Of a DNA stretch of 64,000 bases, positions 34,228-49,150 are shown piece by piece; within the stretch, counting starts at the first letter, position 1; the number at the start of each line of letters is the position of its first letter. This stretch comes from Adiantum capillus-veneris (Eukaryota > Streptophyta > Polypodiopsida > Polypodiales > Pteridaceae). Below the pieces are notes generated by a model. The model worked only from the letters and a program-made list of their open reading frames with translations, was not told the DNA's origin and did not search any database. The DNA lies in assembly GCA_014529385.2 (NCBI GenBank), contig CM043967.1, positions 130,693,182 to 130,757,181 on the forward strand, in the 5' to 3' direction. The translations under genes and the position numbers were made by a program.

Positions 34228-36750
34228 ACACATAGCGAGCCCGATCGGGGCCCTATATATATTATGTTGCAGCCCTGCCGAGCATTTGGATTTTCCCAGC
34301 ATGCCCGTAGGGAAAATGCTGATTCCCGACGAGCTCGTGGGGAAAATTGTTTTGCCCAGCGGGATTTTTGTGGATTTCTAGGTTGCTCTCAACCGGCTTG
34401 TTTGTGATCATGTTAAGTGTGATTATGTAAATAGGTTAATAAGACCTTGTGATCACACAAAATTATAGGTAATTACGTAAATATTAAATCCCTGATGAGG
34501 ATCCCCTCCACTTGATCCAAAATTGTCCAATTAAGAGAGGCTCAGGGGACAAATAATGCAAATGGATTCAAAAGACTTGGAAGATCCTACTCTTCAAGAA
34601 TGACCTACTCTTGGTAGATAGAATATGGAAGAAGCAAGGCATCCTAATTTGCACTCAAATTGTTTGCTTCTGTTACCTCAAACAAGCGTGCAAGGTGAAG
34701 AACCAACTTGTCTTTGGAAAAGACCACTTGATGGCCAACTTCAAAGAGATTTCCCTAATCCATGAGGGATCTCACTCCTTGACCATAAACCATATTCCAT
34801 ATTGAACCAACTCCCACACTTGGAGTTTGACATATCCACTACCATCAAACTGAGCCCACATACATGGCCTTAAGACATTAAATTTTTATGCATAAAATAA
34901 GTCCGACCAAAAACTAAATATGATATCAAAATCCAATCTTTACAATATCCAATCATGCATAAGTGATGCACTATGATCGCACCTCACTCTCCTAACACAT
35001 AGAGATAATTTTGACCTAGAAGGGTGGAAAGCAACATACACATATGCATGAGGCATCCACATCCATCCGTGAGATTCTATACATCATATGACATCATTCT
35101 ATCAACATAAACATGATAGAAAACAGCTATGTCACTTTGATCAACCATAAACAGCTATGTCCCTTTGATCAACCATAAACCATAACTTCACATATATGCG
35201 AGAAAAAACTTTTTGTATATATGTGAGTGCATGCATAACATGCAAATAAAAGTATTTGACCTCAAACCAATGTATCAAGATCATCCCAATAATATGTACT
35301 AACACCTTATCACATCACTTTGCCCATATGAGACTCATGCAACAAACGGTAACACGAAAAGAAAGACACCTTATTCATATATTCCCGTAGGAATCGGGTG
35401 GACTAACCGTATAACCCCTTATAAGCTTATGGGCATCAAACACTTGAAACAAACCATAAATCATATATGAACATCAAATCCAACTCACGATGCAATATTT
35501 CCCCTTGGTAGCACCCCTACACGCGTAGGTAAACCCGTACATAGAGCTTTTGATAACTCACACTCACAAAGTGATCTTAGAGGTCTAAATACATTTATCA
35601 TCAAGTTTAATCAAGGTTTTCATTTGATTAGTGGATTCACTCATCTGATGAATCTATATGGTGGTTCTCTAAGGAGCCTGTGGTCCAAAATTTTGATTGT
35701 GCAATGGGTAGCAAGCTGTTTTTTTATCATAACTCTTAGCTCGTGCGGAATTTTTATGTGACACGTAAAGAAAAAATGTTATAAATGATGTGATTCATCT
35801 CTGGAGGGTTTGGCCTGATTTATAACGGTTTATGAGATATGACCAAAACAGTGTTTCTACCACCTACATGACGTGAAACGAAAAGCGCTTTTTATGTACT
35901 CACATGACTATAAACACATCGTGTGTATAAATCAATGTGCTAAACATAGTGAAACAAACATGGATCATCCTCATACACATTTGATAAGTCCATACATACA
36001 CTCGTTTACAAAAAAGCAACCACCGAGAGGGTAGTTACTCAGAAAACGGCGTAGAGAGAGAAAGAGATGATGGTTATGGAGTTTAGAGCTTTTTACCATG
36101 CTTTAGAATTTGATTAGGGGTTGTCAAGAGGATTCTTACTTTTCCGCAAGAGAGAGGTGATGAGAGATATGTAGAGGTTTTCACCACGAAGTCGTCGGAG
36201 AGGGTGCACACCATGAAAAGAGAGAGGAGATAGTAAGCAAGTAGAGAGAGAATGTTCTTCTTCTTCTTCTTTCCATAAATGAGAGAGAAGATCTTATGGA
36301 GATAGTGATGAAGAGCTTGCACCACTCCATATAATAGATATGTATTGTTGTGAGTTGGTAGATGCAACTGTCGGCACTGAAAATTAAGGCTTGCAAGTCA
36401 ATTTAAAGGCAATTTTGGCAAGCTGGAGTGTGCCCCAAGCTGTAGGTAGAGCTACCTCTCTCGCTAGATTTAGGTGCACATCTTATGAACACTTTGCTAA
36501 GAACATGGCTTTGCCTTTGGTGGTCAACTCTCCCAATTTTCCTTCAATTTTTACAGTAAAAATTGACTAACTGGCTAGTATCCCGGCAACTAATGTGACC
36601 ATGACTAAACTATGTTGCACCGTGATGCCTCGACATAATTATGACTTTCCCGTACTGCCTTAACGTGTTTACGGTGTTGCTTCTTATAAAAATAATTTTC
36701 ATAAAAAAATCGTTTAATTTCATTTTTTTCTCTTGGTGGTCGTCTTTGAT
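34228..36750. other. AT-rich DNA without recognised genes
   Basis: No coding pattern, primer site or LTR end recognised. There is a GC-richer patch at about 34235-34390 with repeated GGGAAAAT boxes, a 28-bp tandem repeat at 35121-35176 and a CTT run near 36256. The open stretch near 34611 matches nothing I know. Confidence 0.5.
35121..35176. repeat. 28-bp tandem repeat (two copies)
   Basis: AAACAGCTATGTCACTTTGA plus TCAACCAT, repeated with one base change. Confidence 0.92.
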
Positions 36751-37040
36751 TTTCTTTATGCAGGTTTCTTAAGGAACATATTTTGCCATTGCCAACAAAC
36801 AATGCAATGCCAGACTTGAGGGATGATTCAAGAAAGTTTCCATGACAGTTGGAGATGAATTATGTTTTCCCACAATGTTTGCTTGCCCTAATGATTGCTT
36901 TATGTTTAAAAAGGAGTACACAAACCTAGATATATGTTCAAAGTGTGGAACACATAGATATCAATAAGATCTATGAGGACAAAAAGTGTTCAAGTAGGTA
37001 TTGAGAAGTTTTTGCCTGTGTCTTTGAGGATATTCGTGGA
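36751..37040 (+). pseudogene. CACTA (En/Spm) transposase fragment
   Basis: In one plus frame near 36877-36966 the sequence reads FACPNDCFMFKKEY, then CSKCGTHRYQ. This is the zinc-like ACPNDC...CxxCG motif of plant CACTA Tnp2-type transposases, where ACPNDC is followed about 17 residues later by CPKCG. Just upstream a related frame gives FLKEHILPLP, fitting the Tnp2 segment before the motif. Stops and frame changes are present, and nothing of the catalytic core is visible downstream. Ends are not defined. The motif is specific, but the fragment is short. Confidence 0.65.
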
Positions 37041-40539
<3,499 letters not shown>

Positions 40540-42815
40540 TCTCATTGGCTAGTGGAAAATAATACTTCTGTAATCTACATCCACTAATCCAATTGGCCAT
40601 GATATCCCAATCTAAATCTGCTAGCTTTGCAACTCCACTTGATAAGGCATCTTCAATCACAAGTGGTCCATTTCACTTCTTCTTAAATTTAGGGTATGCT
40701 CCTTCATGGATCACACTAGGTCTCTTCTTTTGAACTCCTTTGTAATCAAGTGAGATCAAAGCATTGTTTTGAGTGTAAATATGAGCTATGGCTACGAGTC
40801 TTTCCTCCTCTAATTTTTTATTGTTCCTTTGACCTCTCCACCAAAAACTCATGCCCTGTCCATTCAAGTTGCTTTGCCACTCTCAAGTAAAAAAATAAAA
40901 TCTCCATAGGAAGAATAGCATCTAGTCCGTAGACTAAGTTGAATGGTGTTAATTAGCATGTGGTATCAGAGCTTTAAAGCTAGACTATCTCCATTAGTCT
41001 AGGTTTGGATCTTTAAGGCTAATTTCATGTGTTGAAACTCTCCATGCTAGGTCGCCCAAGCTATCTCTCTCTCACTTGGTCGTCATTTGTCCTCTTTTGC
41101 ATTGCATTTTAGACATTGCATAATAATTCTATTGATTGTTCACTATATGTGTGTGTAATTTAAACTTCAACTCCCACATCCTCTACATTGAGTACTATTG
41201 GCTCATTCTTGCACGTTTTTTTGTGTGCATTTAATGGATCTTGACCAATGAGCCAAACCATGTCCAATTTGGTGCTCATTCGGGCTATTTGAGCTCATGA
41301 GTTGCTATTGCGCCATTGAAAACAACTAGTGCAAAGGCAGCTTCGTCGTTGATAAGGAAATGAATTTGGTGGAGTGATTATGAGGCACACACCCAAATTT
41401 GGTATTGGGAGGGGTCAATCCTTGCATCCTTTTTTTGGGGCACATGGATGGACCCAACAACTGCTCTTAAATTGAATTGAGAGAGAAGGTACTAAGTCCA
41501 CCTACCAATCAACCATGCAACTGCAATCTTGAATCCATCCAACTTTTTTCTTTTTCAATAACCACACCGATTGGCCAAAGGTAGCCTGCCTACCACCTAA
41601 TGGCTCCGCTCGACCCTTGAGAGAAGGTGTTCCCGTGGCCTACAAGCCTTGCAGCCCCAAACTCTTTAGAGAGAGTGCTCTCAGGACCTAAGACGCCTCA
41701 TTAGGGTGCATCTCACACCAAAAATTTGTATAACCCACATTTGACCACTTCTTGCTCACATGAAGATCAAAATCTCACAACATTCCTTGTAAATCTTGAG
41801 CTTCAAAGTTTTTTCATGCTTTGTGAAGAGGTGCTTCACCATAGTGGAGAGTGACTTTGCACTTGGTAGAACACTTGTAAATTTATAAACTCACAAGGGA
41901 ATTAGACACTACCTTTCAAGGAGTAAGATGACCAAGAAGGCTTATGGGTTTATCCCTACTCATTTTCCTCACGTATGATATCATCTGTAGTTTCTCCTAC
42001 TTGCCTTATAATGGCTCACTATGTACTAGATTTTTGGTTCAATAATCAATCCAGTTTGTGCTCATCTTTATTATGTCTTGAGTCTCCTAATTGTGCATAG
42101 CTTGGCTGCACATGATGCTCTCACTGACACCATGAATGCAAGACTAAGTTATACTCATTAATCTCCTTACTTAACAATAATTGCATCCTCTAGTCTATCC
42201 TTTCTAAATTTTTTGCCTCTATAAAGATTGAGCTTAGAACTTTTTTAGCATGTTTTGCTTGGCAAATAGTTTGTGGGTGCTAGGAAGCTAACTTGTTATG
42301 AACTTGTTTTTATCAAGTGTCCAATTACTTCATTCAAACAATAATGACTTCCATTAGTTACTACCTCAATTGGGATGCTATAATTTGTGAATACATACTC
42401 ATAAAAAACAAAGATATTGTTCGTGCATCATTCTTTCTAGTGTCTTTTGCTTCAACCGAACTAATTAGGTAATCTATTAAAGCCTACAATAATTTATTGA
42501 GCGTGGCTCTTATATGATGTTTTTTGAATGTGCACCACAAAATATATGTTCCATTTGGCAAATCCTCTTGCTCCCATCATAGGTCTCAATGGCATACTAT
42601 CTTTCCTTTGTGGCATCTTTGTGCTTTGGCAAGCATCACACCATCTAATGTATTCACTTGAAAAATAAACTAGGACACCATATTCCAACCATCATGATAG
42701 GTAGCTATTATATTGACTGAAAAATATCCTCCTACTAATCCAACTTGTGCTTTGTCTAGGATAAGAACATACTCATTGTCACTAGCCCATAAGCAAAGTT
42801 GTTGGTTTTTACCTT
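40540..42815 (-). pseudogene. Element J: decayed Ty3/gypsy integrase and pol C-terminus
   Basis: Minus-strand remains of a gypsy pol unlike A-C. At about 42815-42660 is the pre-integrase strand (CLWASDNEYVLIL, GLVGGYFS). At 42688-42490 is the zinc finger half RWCDACQSTKMP and MPLRPMMGARGFAKW. A core scrap at about 42330-42400 reads YSIPIEVV and LNEVIGHLIKT. After an intervening 1.3-kb segment, TPFNLVYGLDAILP appears at about 40950-40905, then LRVAKQLEW, and near 40700-40560 the C-terminal YPKFKKK, stop, NGPLVIEDAL and KLADLD. Many stops. It is split again at 42816 by copia-3 and continues at 47724. Confidence 0.72.
40961..42244. mobile_element. Possible 1.28-kb insertion in element J
   Basis: The segment is bounded by 8-bp direct repeats TTAGCATG (40953-40960 and 42245-42252) and falls inside the integrase of J. 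Its first bases are TGGTATCAGAGC, a primer-site-like sequence that normally follows an LTR. No terminal inverted repeat or coding region was seen. About 80 codons of integrase core are also missing here, so a deletion accompanied or preceded it. Its class is unknown. Confidence 0.4.
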
Positions 42816-43045
42816 TGTTACCATATGCATGTGGTAGTGATGTGTGTGAACACACTTAGGAACGTCGGGGCACTTTTTCCCTCACTAGGAGGTTTTTTCC
42901 CCCGTGCATCATATATACACCCATCACTATAGGGCTATCTTATCTCTCCATTGCACACTAAGTAATACTATTCTCTGTTGTGTGCCTTGAGCTTCCTTCG
43001 TCTTCTCCAAGCTGTGTGTGTTTCCCTGCACCCCTATTTCCAACA
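42816..43045 (+). repeat. 5' LTR of copia-3 (230 bp)
   Basis: TGTTACCATATGC to TATTTCCAACA, followed after two bases by TGGTATCAGAGCAGG. Confidence 0.9.
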
Positions 43046-43047
43046 AT

Positions 43048-43062
43048 TGGTATCAGAGCAGG
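43048..43062 (+). other. Primer binding site of copia-3
   Basis: TGGTATCAGAGCAGG, a perfect match to the common initiator-Met primer site over its first 12 bases. Confidence 0.85.
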
Positions 43063-43369
43063 TTGCATCCTCCTCAGCCTAGTCGCCAACAGCTCCAACA
43101 CATGCCTACTCACTTTCTCTTATTTTTGTGAGCTTTGGTGAGCGTCAGCATGTCAAAACATTTCATTTGGGCTCATTTCACCCTCCGTTTCCACTACAGA
43201 CACATTACTACACAGGCTATTTTGTCATTTTATGCAAAAATTTTGTTAGTGCCCTTTTCTGTGTAACATTTCCTTATAGTCTTCTTTGGGTTGTGCTATA
43301 CAGCACGCATTAGTCCCACTTTGTTTCTCCTCTTCTTGGGCAGTTTCACATCAGGTGTAGGCATTTTCC

Positions 43370-44760
43370 ATGCCTAACAACAACATATATGTGTTCAAGA
43401 TGTTTGTTGTTGAGGATAGATTGGATGAGGACAATTTCCCAATGTGGGCTTACATGATGCAATATGTTCTTGTGTCAAAGGGTGTCTAGAATATTGTGCA
43501 AGGCATTGATGTATGTTCTGATTCTGTGGATATAGGGGATGTTGAGTATGTTGCAGGTTTTGCCGGTAGAACTGTTACTGCCATAACTGTTTTGCCTACG
43601 CATGAGTAGGCTCGTTGGGATGTAAGAGATGCACATGCTCATGCATTGATTGCATTTTTTGTGAAGTGCACTATTACTCCTAACATTTGTTTCGCAAAAT
43701 CTACACAACAAGCTTGGGATATTATGGTTGGTCTTTATGAAAGTCGCAATGAGGCTAAAATTGCTTTGCTACGTAAAGAGCTAGAGTAGAAGATTATGTA
43801 TGAGGAAGATGAAATGGACACTTTCCTTGTTGGTATCAAGGATATAAACAAGCAACTTATTTTTGCAGGCTGAGTCATTTGGACAGTTCCCTTGTGCAGA
43901 CAGCTCTTAATGCATTGCCACATTCTTACCAGCCTTTTGTTAGTACTTGGAGACTTATGACCCAAGGAAATCTTGAAGTTGTCAAGCTTGATGCATTATA
44001 CACATTGCTATTGCAAGAGTCACTTTCCAACAAAAAAACAGGGCTAAATAGTGTGCAGTTGAATAGGCTTTTATTGTTGCTCGAAGAAAAGGTGGTAACA
44101 ACTATGTAGTCTTTTCTCATGGTTCTTCGGCAAGTGGCAAATTACCTGTTTCCATTGCTTCTGGTAGGAATACCTCGTCTAGGAATTTTGGTGAAAAGGG
44201 AAAAAATAAGACGTGTTGCCATTATTGTAAAGCTAATGATCACTTGATCAAGCATTGTCTGAAATTGAAGGCAAAAAAGGCTAAGAAGAAAGAGGCTAGT
44301 TCCACTACAAGTGCAGCTATTGTTGAGTCTTCTGTGAGAGGAGATTGTGATGTTGATGTTGATGTAGAATGGGGTTTTGTGCAGAGTGCACTTATGATCA
44401 TTATATCTATGATGCATGTATGTCAGTTTTTGCAGATGCTCATGTGTGGTACTTTGATAGTGGTGCTACAAAGCACATTACCTCTCATTGTGACTTGTTT
44501 TCCTCTCTCGAGGATGCCCCTCATGGGAATCCAATCACTTGTACAATGCCTCTTATTCAGTCAAGGGAGTTGAAAAGATTGTGCTGACTACTGTGAATGC
44601 TAGTTCTTTCCCACTTGTTGATGTACTTTATTTACTTGGGATCAAAAAGAACCTTTTATCTATATCTGCACTTGCTAGGCTTGGTCTTGTTGTCAAATTT
44701 GTTGGATGATAGATGTATAGTTTATGATTTCAGTTTTCGGTGATGACATTGTTGCATCTA
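43370..44760 (+). pseudogene. Copia-3 gag and protease
   Basis: Starts at ATG 43370 (MPNNNIYVFKMF). TAG codons at about 43487, 43607 and 43787 break gag, and a frameshift follows near 43870. The zinc knuckle CHYCKANDHLIKHC near 44215-44260 is intact. The protease box FDSGATKHIT near 44455 is intact in a frame that opens at about 44369. Frame changes near 44540 and 44700 and a TGA at about 44708 end it. Confidence 0.82.
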
Positions 44761-45760
44761 GCATTTTATGACATGGGTTGTATAAGCTCACTTTGTATGA
44801 TAAGTGTGGGAAAAATTTTGCAAACATACTTTTGGATTCAAAGGCTATTTCATATGAAAAACTTTGGCATGCATGTTTTGGGCATCTAGATTTTGCCACT
44901 TTGCTACGTTTGCAAAACTTTGATATGGTTGCTTCTTTGCCGCCTCTTGAAGCACATGTGAAGCATGTTTGTGAAGGCTGTATTTTGGGTAAGATGCAGC
45001 ATTTGAAGTTTCCAAAGGATGGTTCAATAAGGGCTACATGCAGGTTGTAGCTTATGCATAGCAAATGTTTGTGGGCCCATGCAAACTCCACCCTTGGGCA
45101 ATTACGTGTACTTTGTGACTTTCATTGATGATTACTCCAGGCATGCATGGGTGTATCCACTTAAAGCAAAGTCTAAAGTGCTTAAGTGCTTAAAGCAATT
45201 TTTGGCTATGGTTGAAAATGTCTCGAGATGTACTATGGACACCCTCCGTTCCGATCGAGGGGGGCAGTATATGTCTCATGAATTTAATGCATTTTTGGCT
45301 AATCGTGGGATAAAACACCAATGTACAGTTCTGTATACACCTCAGCAAAATGGTGTTGCTAAAAGGAAAAACATATCACTTATAGAAATTGCACGATGTA
45401 TGGTCAAGAGTCAAGCTTTGTTGCATTTGTTTTGGCTTGAGCTATCATGTGTGCTACTTATGTACTTAATAGGTGTCCTACAAAAGCTTTGCAGTCTATG
45501 AATCCATATGAAGCATGGCATGATAGAAAGACATCTATTGATCACATGCGCATTTTTGGGTGTTTGGCTTATGCTTTAGTGCCACAGATGCAGTGCAAAA
45601 AATTGGATGATAAGGCTACCGAATACATTTTTGTTGGTTATAGCGATGAAAGCAAATGTTACAGGTTGTACCATCTCCAAACAAAGCGTATCTTGGTTTC
45701 ACGAGATGTTGTGTTTGTGGAAGATTCTATTCAACCTTTGCTAAGCCAGATGGTGAGATT
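44761..45760 (+). pseudogene. Copia-3 integrase
   Basis: GAG-pre-integrase (LYKLTLYDKCG) from 44778, HACFGHLDFA and HVCEGCILGKM as the HHCC finger, then a TAG near 45048. The core shows FVTFIDDYSRHAW, LRSDRGGQY and YTPQQNGVAKRKN, so all three catalytic positions are present. A 1-base shift near 45441 separates it from the tail (ATYVLNRCPTKAL, then KLDDKATEYIFVGYS). After QPLLS at about 45740 the sequence jumps straight into RT. Confidence 0.83.
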
Positions 45761-46135
45761 GATTGCTATAAGACTCGACTTGTTTCAAAGGGTTATGCAG
45801 CAAAAAGGCATAAATTGTGAAGAGACTTTTTCTCCCACGTTTCATATGACTATTTTGAATTTTCTATGTGCATTTGCAGCTCATTTTGGTTCGGATGTAC
45901 ATCAATCAAGCATTGTTACTGCTTTCTTGAATGGTGACGTATTTGAGGAAGTTTATAACACAGCCTCACGGTTTTGTCAAGAAAGGACAAGAAGATAGAG
46001 TGTCAAGTGTAAGAAAGCTTTCAATGGGTTGAAGCAGTCTCCTTGTGCTTGGTATGAGAAAGCTGACACTCATTTGGTCAAACGAGGCTTTCATAACATT
46101 CCAACAAAAAGCACTTTGTATGTGAAGCGTGAGGG

Positions 46136-46383
46136 CTCGGGGGGTGCACTATGTAATCATGTTAATGTATAATGTGAGTTCAAAAGGAAGGGTTTTAAAA
46201 TGCAAAAATTTTAGGCAATTTAGCAGAGATACATTAAAATAAGGGGTTTTTATATTCAATTTTGGAAAAAATCCCCGAAATAAGGGGTCATTTTATTCAT
46301 TTAGACACATGTTAAAAGAGGGGTTTTTTTAATACCCCACAAATGCACACTATATAGGGGGGTACTAGACGGTGAACCCCCTG
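46136..46383. mobile_element. MITE-like 248-bp insertion in copia-3 RT
   Basis: Non-coding insert flanked by AGCGTGAGGG (46126-46135) and AGCATGAGGG (46384-46393), a 10-bp duplication with one difference. The ends form an imperfect inverted repeat: CTCGGGGGGTGCAC at the left, and CAGGGGGTTCAC as reverse complement of the right end. A 9-10-bp duplication suits a Mutator-like MITE. Removing it restores the RT sequence seen in copia-2 at this point. Confidence 0.72.
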
Positions 46384-46547
46384 AGCATGAGGGTGATGTA
46401 CTTCTCATCGTTGCTCTATATGTGGATGATTTGTTTATCACCGATTCGAATGAGGCACAAATTGTTGAATTTAAGGCTGATTTGAATGCTACTTTCTAGA
46501 TGAAATATTTAGGGGTATTGCATCATTACTTGGGCATCATTTTAAGA

Positions 46548-46661
46548 AGTGTGATGGTGGTATTGCCTTGTGTCAGACAAGCTACATAGAGACATTGCTA
46601 TGCAAGTGTGATGGTGGTATTGCCTTGTGTCAGACAAGCTACATAGAGACATTGCTATGCA
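46548..46661. repeat. 57-bp tandem duplication in copia-3 RT
   Basis: Two identical 57-bp copies (GTGTGATGGTGGTATTGCCT and following). The length is a multiple of three, so the frame is kept. Confidence 0.92.
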
Positions 46662-47501
46662 AGTTTGCACTTAAGTATTGAAAACTTATTTCCACTCCCA
46701 TGGAAACAAGTTTGAAATTGAGTCTTCATGTTGCTGGAGATCTTGCCGATGTCACTCTTTACCAATGGATGCCTTATTTATGTATGCAACACAAGGCCGC
46801 ATATTCAGTTTGCAGTCTCATAGGTCAGTAGATTTATGCATAGCCTAGGGTCTAAGCATTGGCAGGCTATAAAGCATATCTTTCACTAGTTGACTGGCAC
46901 TTTATATCTTGGGTTTTTTTATCCCAAGGGGAATCATTGCCACCAAATTTACATGCTTTTTTTTGGACTTAGATTAGACCGGTTGTAATGACACGTGAAT
47001 GATCATGAGTAGTTTTTGTTTCATGCTCAGTAGTTCATGTATATCATGGTTGAGCAAGAAGAAACCTACTGTGGCCACTTCTAGTTGTGAGACTAAATAT
47101 AGTGCATTCTTCACAACTATGGTTGAGTGTGTATGGCTTAGACGCCTTATGGCTGATTTGGGTATTGGACAGAACACTGCCAACATCATCTACACTAACA
47201 ATTAGAGCGCATTGGCAATTGCGAGGAACCCAGTTTCTCATGCTCACACAAAGCACATTGAGGTGTATTACCACTATGTCAGGGAGAGATTCTCAGCACG
47301 AGAGATCAGTTTGGCTTATGTGTCAACACAAGACAACCTTGCATATCTTTTCACAAAGGCATTGTCTTGTGAGAAGTTTGAAGCTTTCCGCAAAGCTTTG
47401 GGCTTACTTCTCTTTGTGGATTGATCATGTCCTTAGGGCATGGAATTTCCCTATGCTTTATGTACCAAATCTCGGTCACCGCATCACTCCTAGGGGGCAT
47501 T

Positions 47502-47723
47502 TGTTACCATATACATGTGGTAGTGTGTGTGAACATACTTAGGACTGCCGGGGCATTTTTCCCCTCACTAGGAGGTTTTCCCCCCCGTGCATTGTATATA
47601 CATCCATCACTCTGGGTCTATCCTATCTTTCCATTGCACACTAAGTAATACTACTCTTTGTTGTGTGCCTTGAGCTTCCTTCGTCTTCTCTAAGCTGTGT
47701 GTGTTTCCCTACGACCCTATTTT
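47502..47723 (+). repeat. 3' LTR of copia-3, end lost
   Basis: Starts TGTTACCATATAC and matches the 5' LTR to about CCCTATTT. The final CCAACA is missing and the sequence of J resumes. The polypurine-like TAGGGGGCATT precedes it. Confidence 0.85.
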
Positions 47724-49150
47724 TGCCTATACAATTTTCCTCCAATAAGAGCATAACTTTGAGCATCAGTCTCACTAGATATTTGCCTTTCTTTCCTCAT
47801 CTTCTTAGGAAGTATTTTGCTCAATAGATATTCAATGTGGAAGATGGTTTTGGAGTTATGTCACAACGCTATTTGTAATTCTCAATATATCATTGTTTGC
47901 AATTCTCAATAAATATTTGGACATAATATTGTTTCATTGATGGTCAATATATACCCAACCGTTTGAGTCTTTTAATAGTGAGATCTTTTGTGAAATGAAT
48001 ATTTTTTATAGTTTTGTGAGCTTGGCTCAAGTACGAGCTTTTCTCTCAAGGTTCTATATATTATTGCAATATCCTAATGAAATACTAGAATATTACTCAA
48101 TGATTCTAGTGTTCAATGGGATTGAAATCTATGTATCAAATTGAGCTAGGGTCATGAGAGTCACTATGTTTTCCAAATCATGATGTATCATTTTCATAGT
48201 GAATGGGTAAGCATCTAGTAGATCACCATCTACCCTTTGATGTGATTCACCTAATATAGTTTGAGATAGATGATCGACTCGCATGTGTGTTGTATCTTCT
48301 TTAGCACTATAGTAAAGTCAAATCCCTGTTGTAGTAAAGTTGAATTCCAACAAAATTATAAACCAACACACTATCCTGCTAGTAGTACATGGTTTGTTTA
48401 CCAAGTAGAGTAAGGCTTGGCAATCCACAAAGAATGTGAATTTGTTTACTGATAGAAAATGCCAAATTTCTTTACAACATTAATAATCTTGAATCCTTTT
48501 TTCTCAATAGTCATATAATGTTTCTTTGTAGTATATAGTTGTCTACTATTATTCATTTGTACCTTCACCAACTTGAGCTAATACAGAATCAATGGCAAAG
48601 TTTGATACATCTACATGCACAAGAAAATTTTTCTTCAATTGGGCATCTTTAGAATAGGTAACGATACTAATGTTGCTCCACCCTTTTGAAAAGACTCTTC
48701 ATATTAAACAACCCAATTGAATGTCTGCAATGATATTTTCCCACGAATGCTTGACTTGACAAACTATGGTGGGTGGCCAGATGTGGTTGGTCTAGTCAAT
48801 TGGGTGATAGTTGTGATCTTTTCTAGATCTATTAGAGTCCCATTCTTGGATACTATATCTCCCAAAATTTTACCTTGTCTCACCATGATTACACGCTTTG
48901 TAAGATTTAAGCAAATTCTATATAAGCAATGTTCTTGTTTGTAGATGCTATAGAGGGTACCCTTCTAGTATAAAAACCCCTTGATTGTATCCACTAGATT
49001 ATAAATGCATACTTGAGAGTTCTTTGCATTCAGATGTAATTATATTTGTCCCAAGAATTTTTTGATGTACATTTGAACCTTAAATTTTATGTTTTAGAAT
49101 CCCAAGGTGTATAAGTCAATTTTTATATTTTAGAAATGAGAATGATTTTG
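47724..49150 (-). pseudogene. Element J: decayed RT/RNase H region
   Basis: Continuation of J to the right of copia-3. In minus frames, 47830-47730 gives HIEYLLSK and SETDAQSYALIGGKLY, which joins the pre-integrase strand left of copia-3. About 48470-48260 gives NKFTFFVDCQALLYLVNKP and CWFIILLEF, the RNase H end. About 48660-48560 gives FLVHVDVSNFAID, the RNase H start. Stops are frequent. Further right, to about 49150, RT homology is suspected but not secure. Confidence 0.6.

Larger units (their letters stand above)
45745..47424 (+). pseudogene. Copia-3 reverse transcriptase and RNase H
   Basis: RT starts abruptly after a deletion (DGEIDCYKTRL near 45745, KGINCEETFSP, SDVHQSSIVTAFLNGD). It continues with KAFNGLKQSPCAWYEK to 46125, is split by the insert at 46136-46383, then shows YVDDLFIT at about 46425. 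A 57-bp duplication at 46548-46661 repeats CDGGIALCQTSYIETLLCK. The RNase H part (SSFCFMLSSSCISW, TSSCETKYSAF, HIEVYYHYVRERF) runs open in pieces to 47424. A stop replaces the DSQSA region near 47203. Confidence 0.85.
42816..47723 (+). mobile_element. Copia-3: decayed Ty1/copia element inserted in J
   Basis: Plus-strand copy of the same copia family. The 5' LTR is 42816-43045 (230 bp) and the primer site is at 43048-43062. The 3' LTR begins at 47502 and its last bases are lost at about 47723, so no clean target duplication remains (ACCTT precedes the 5' LTR). The LTRs differ much more than those of copia-2. Gag, protease and integrase are full of stops; about 500 bp between integrase and RT are deleted. 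RT carries a 248-bp insertion and a 57-bp tandem duplication. Confidence 0.88.

Noticed and set aside
34611-34805. 64-codon frame as a small gene
   Set aside because: No family resemblance, no start context or neighbours to support it.
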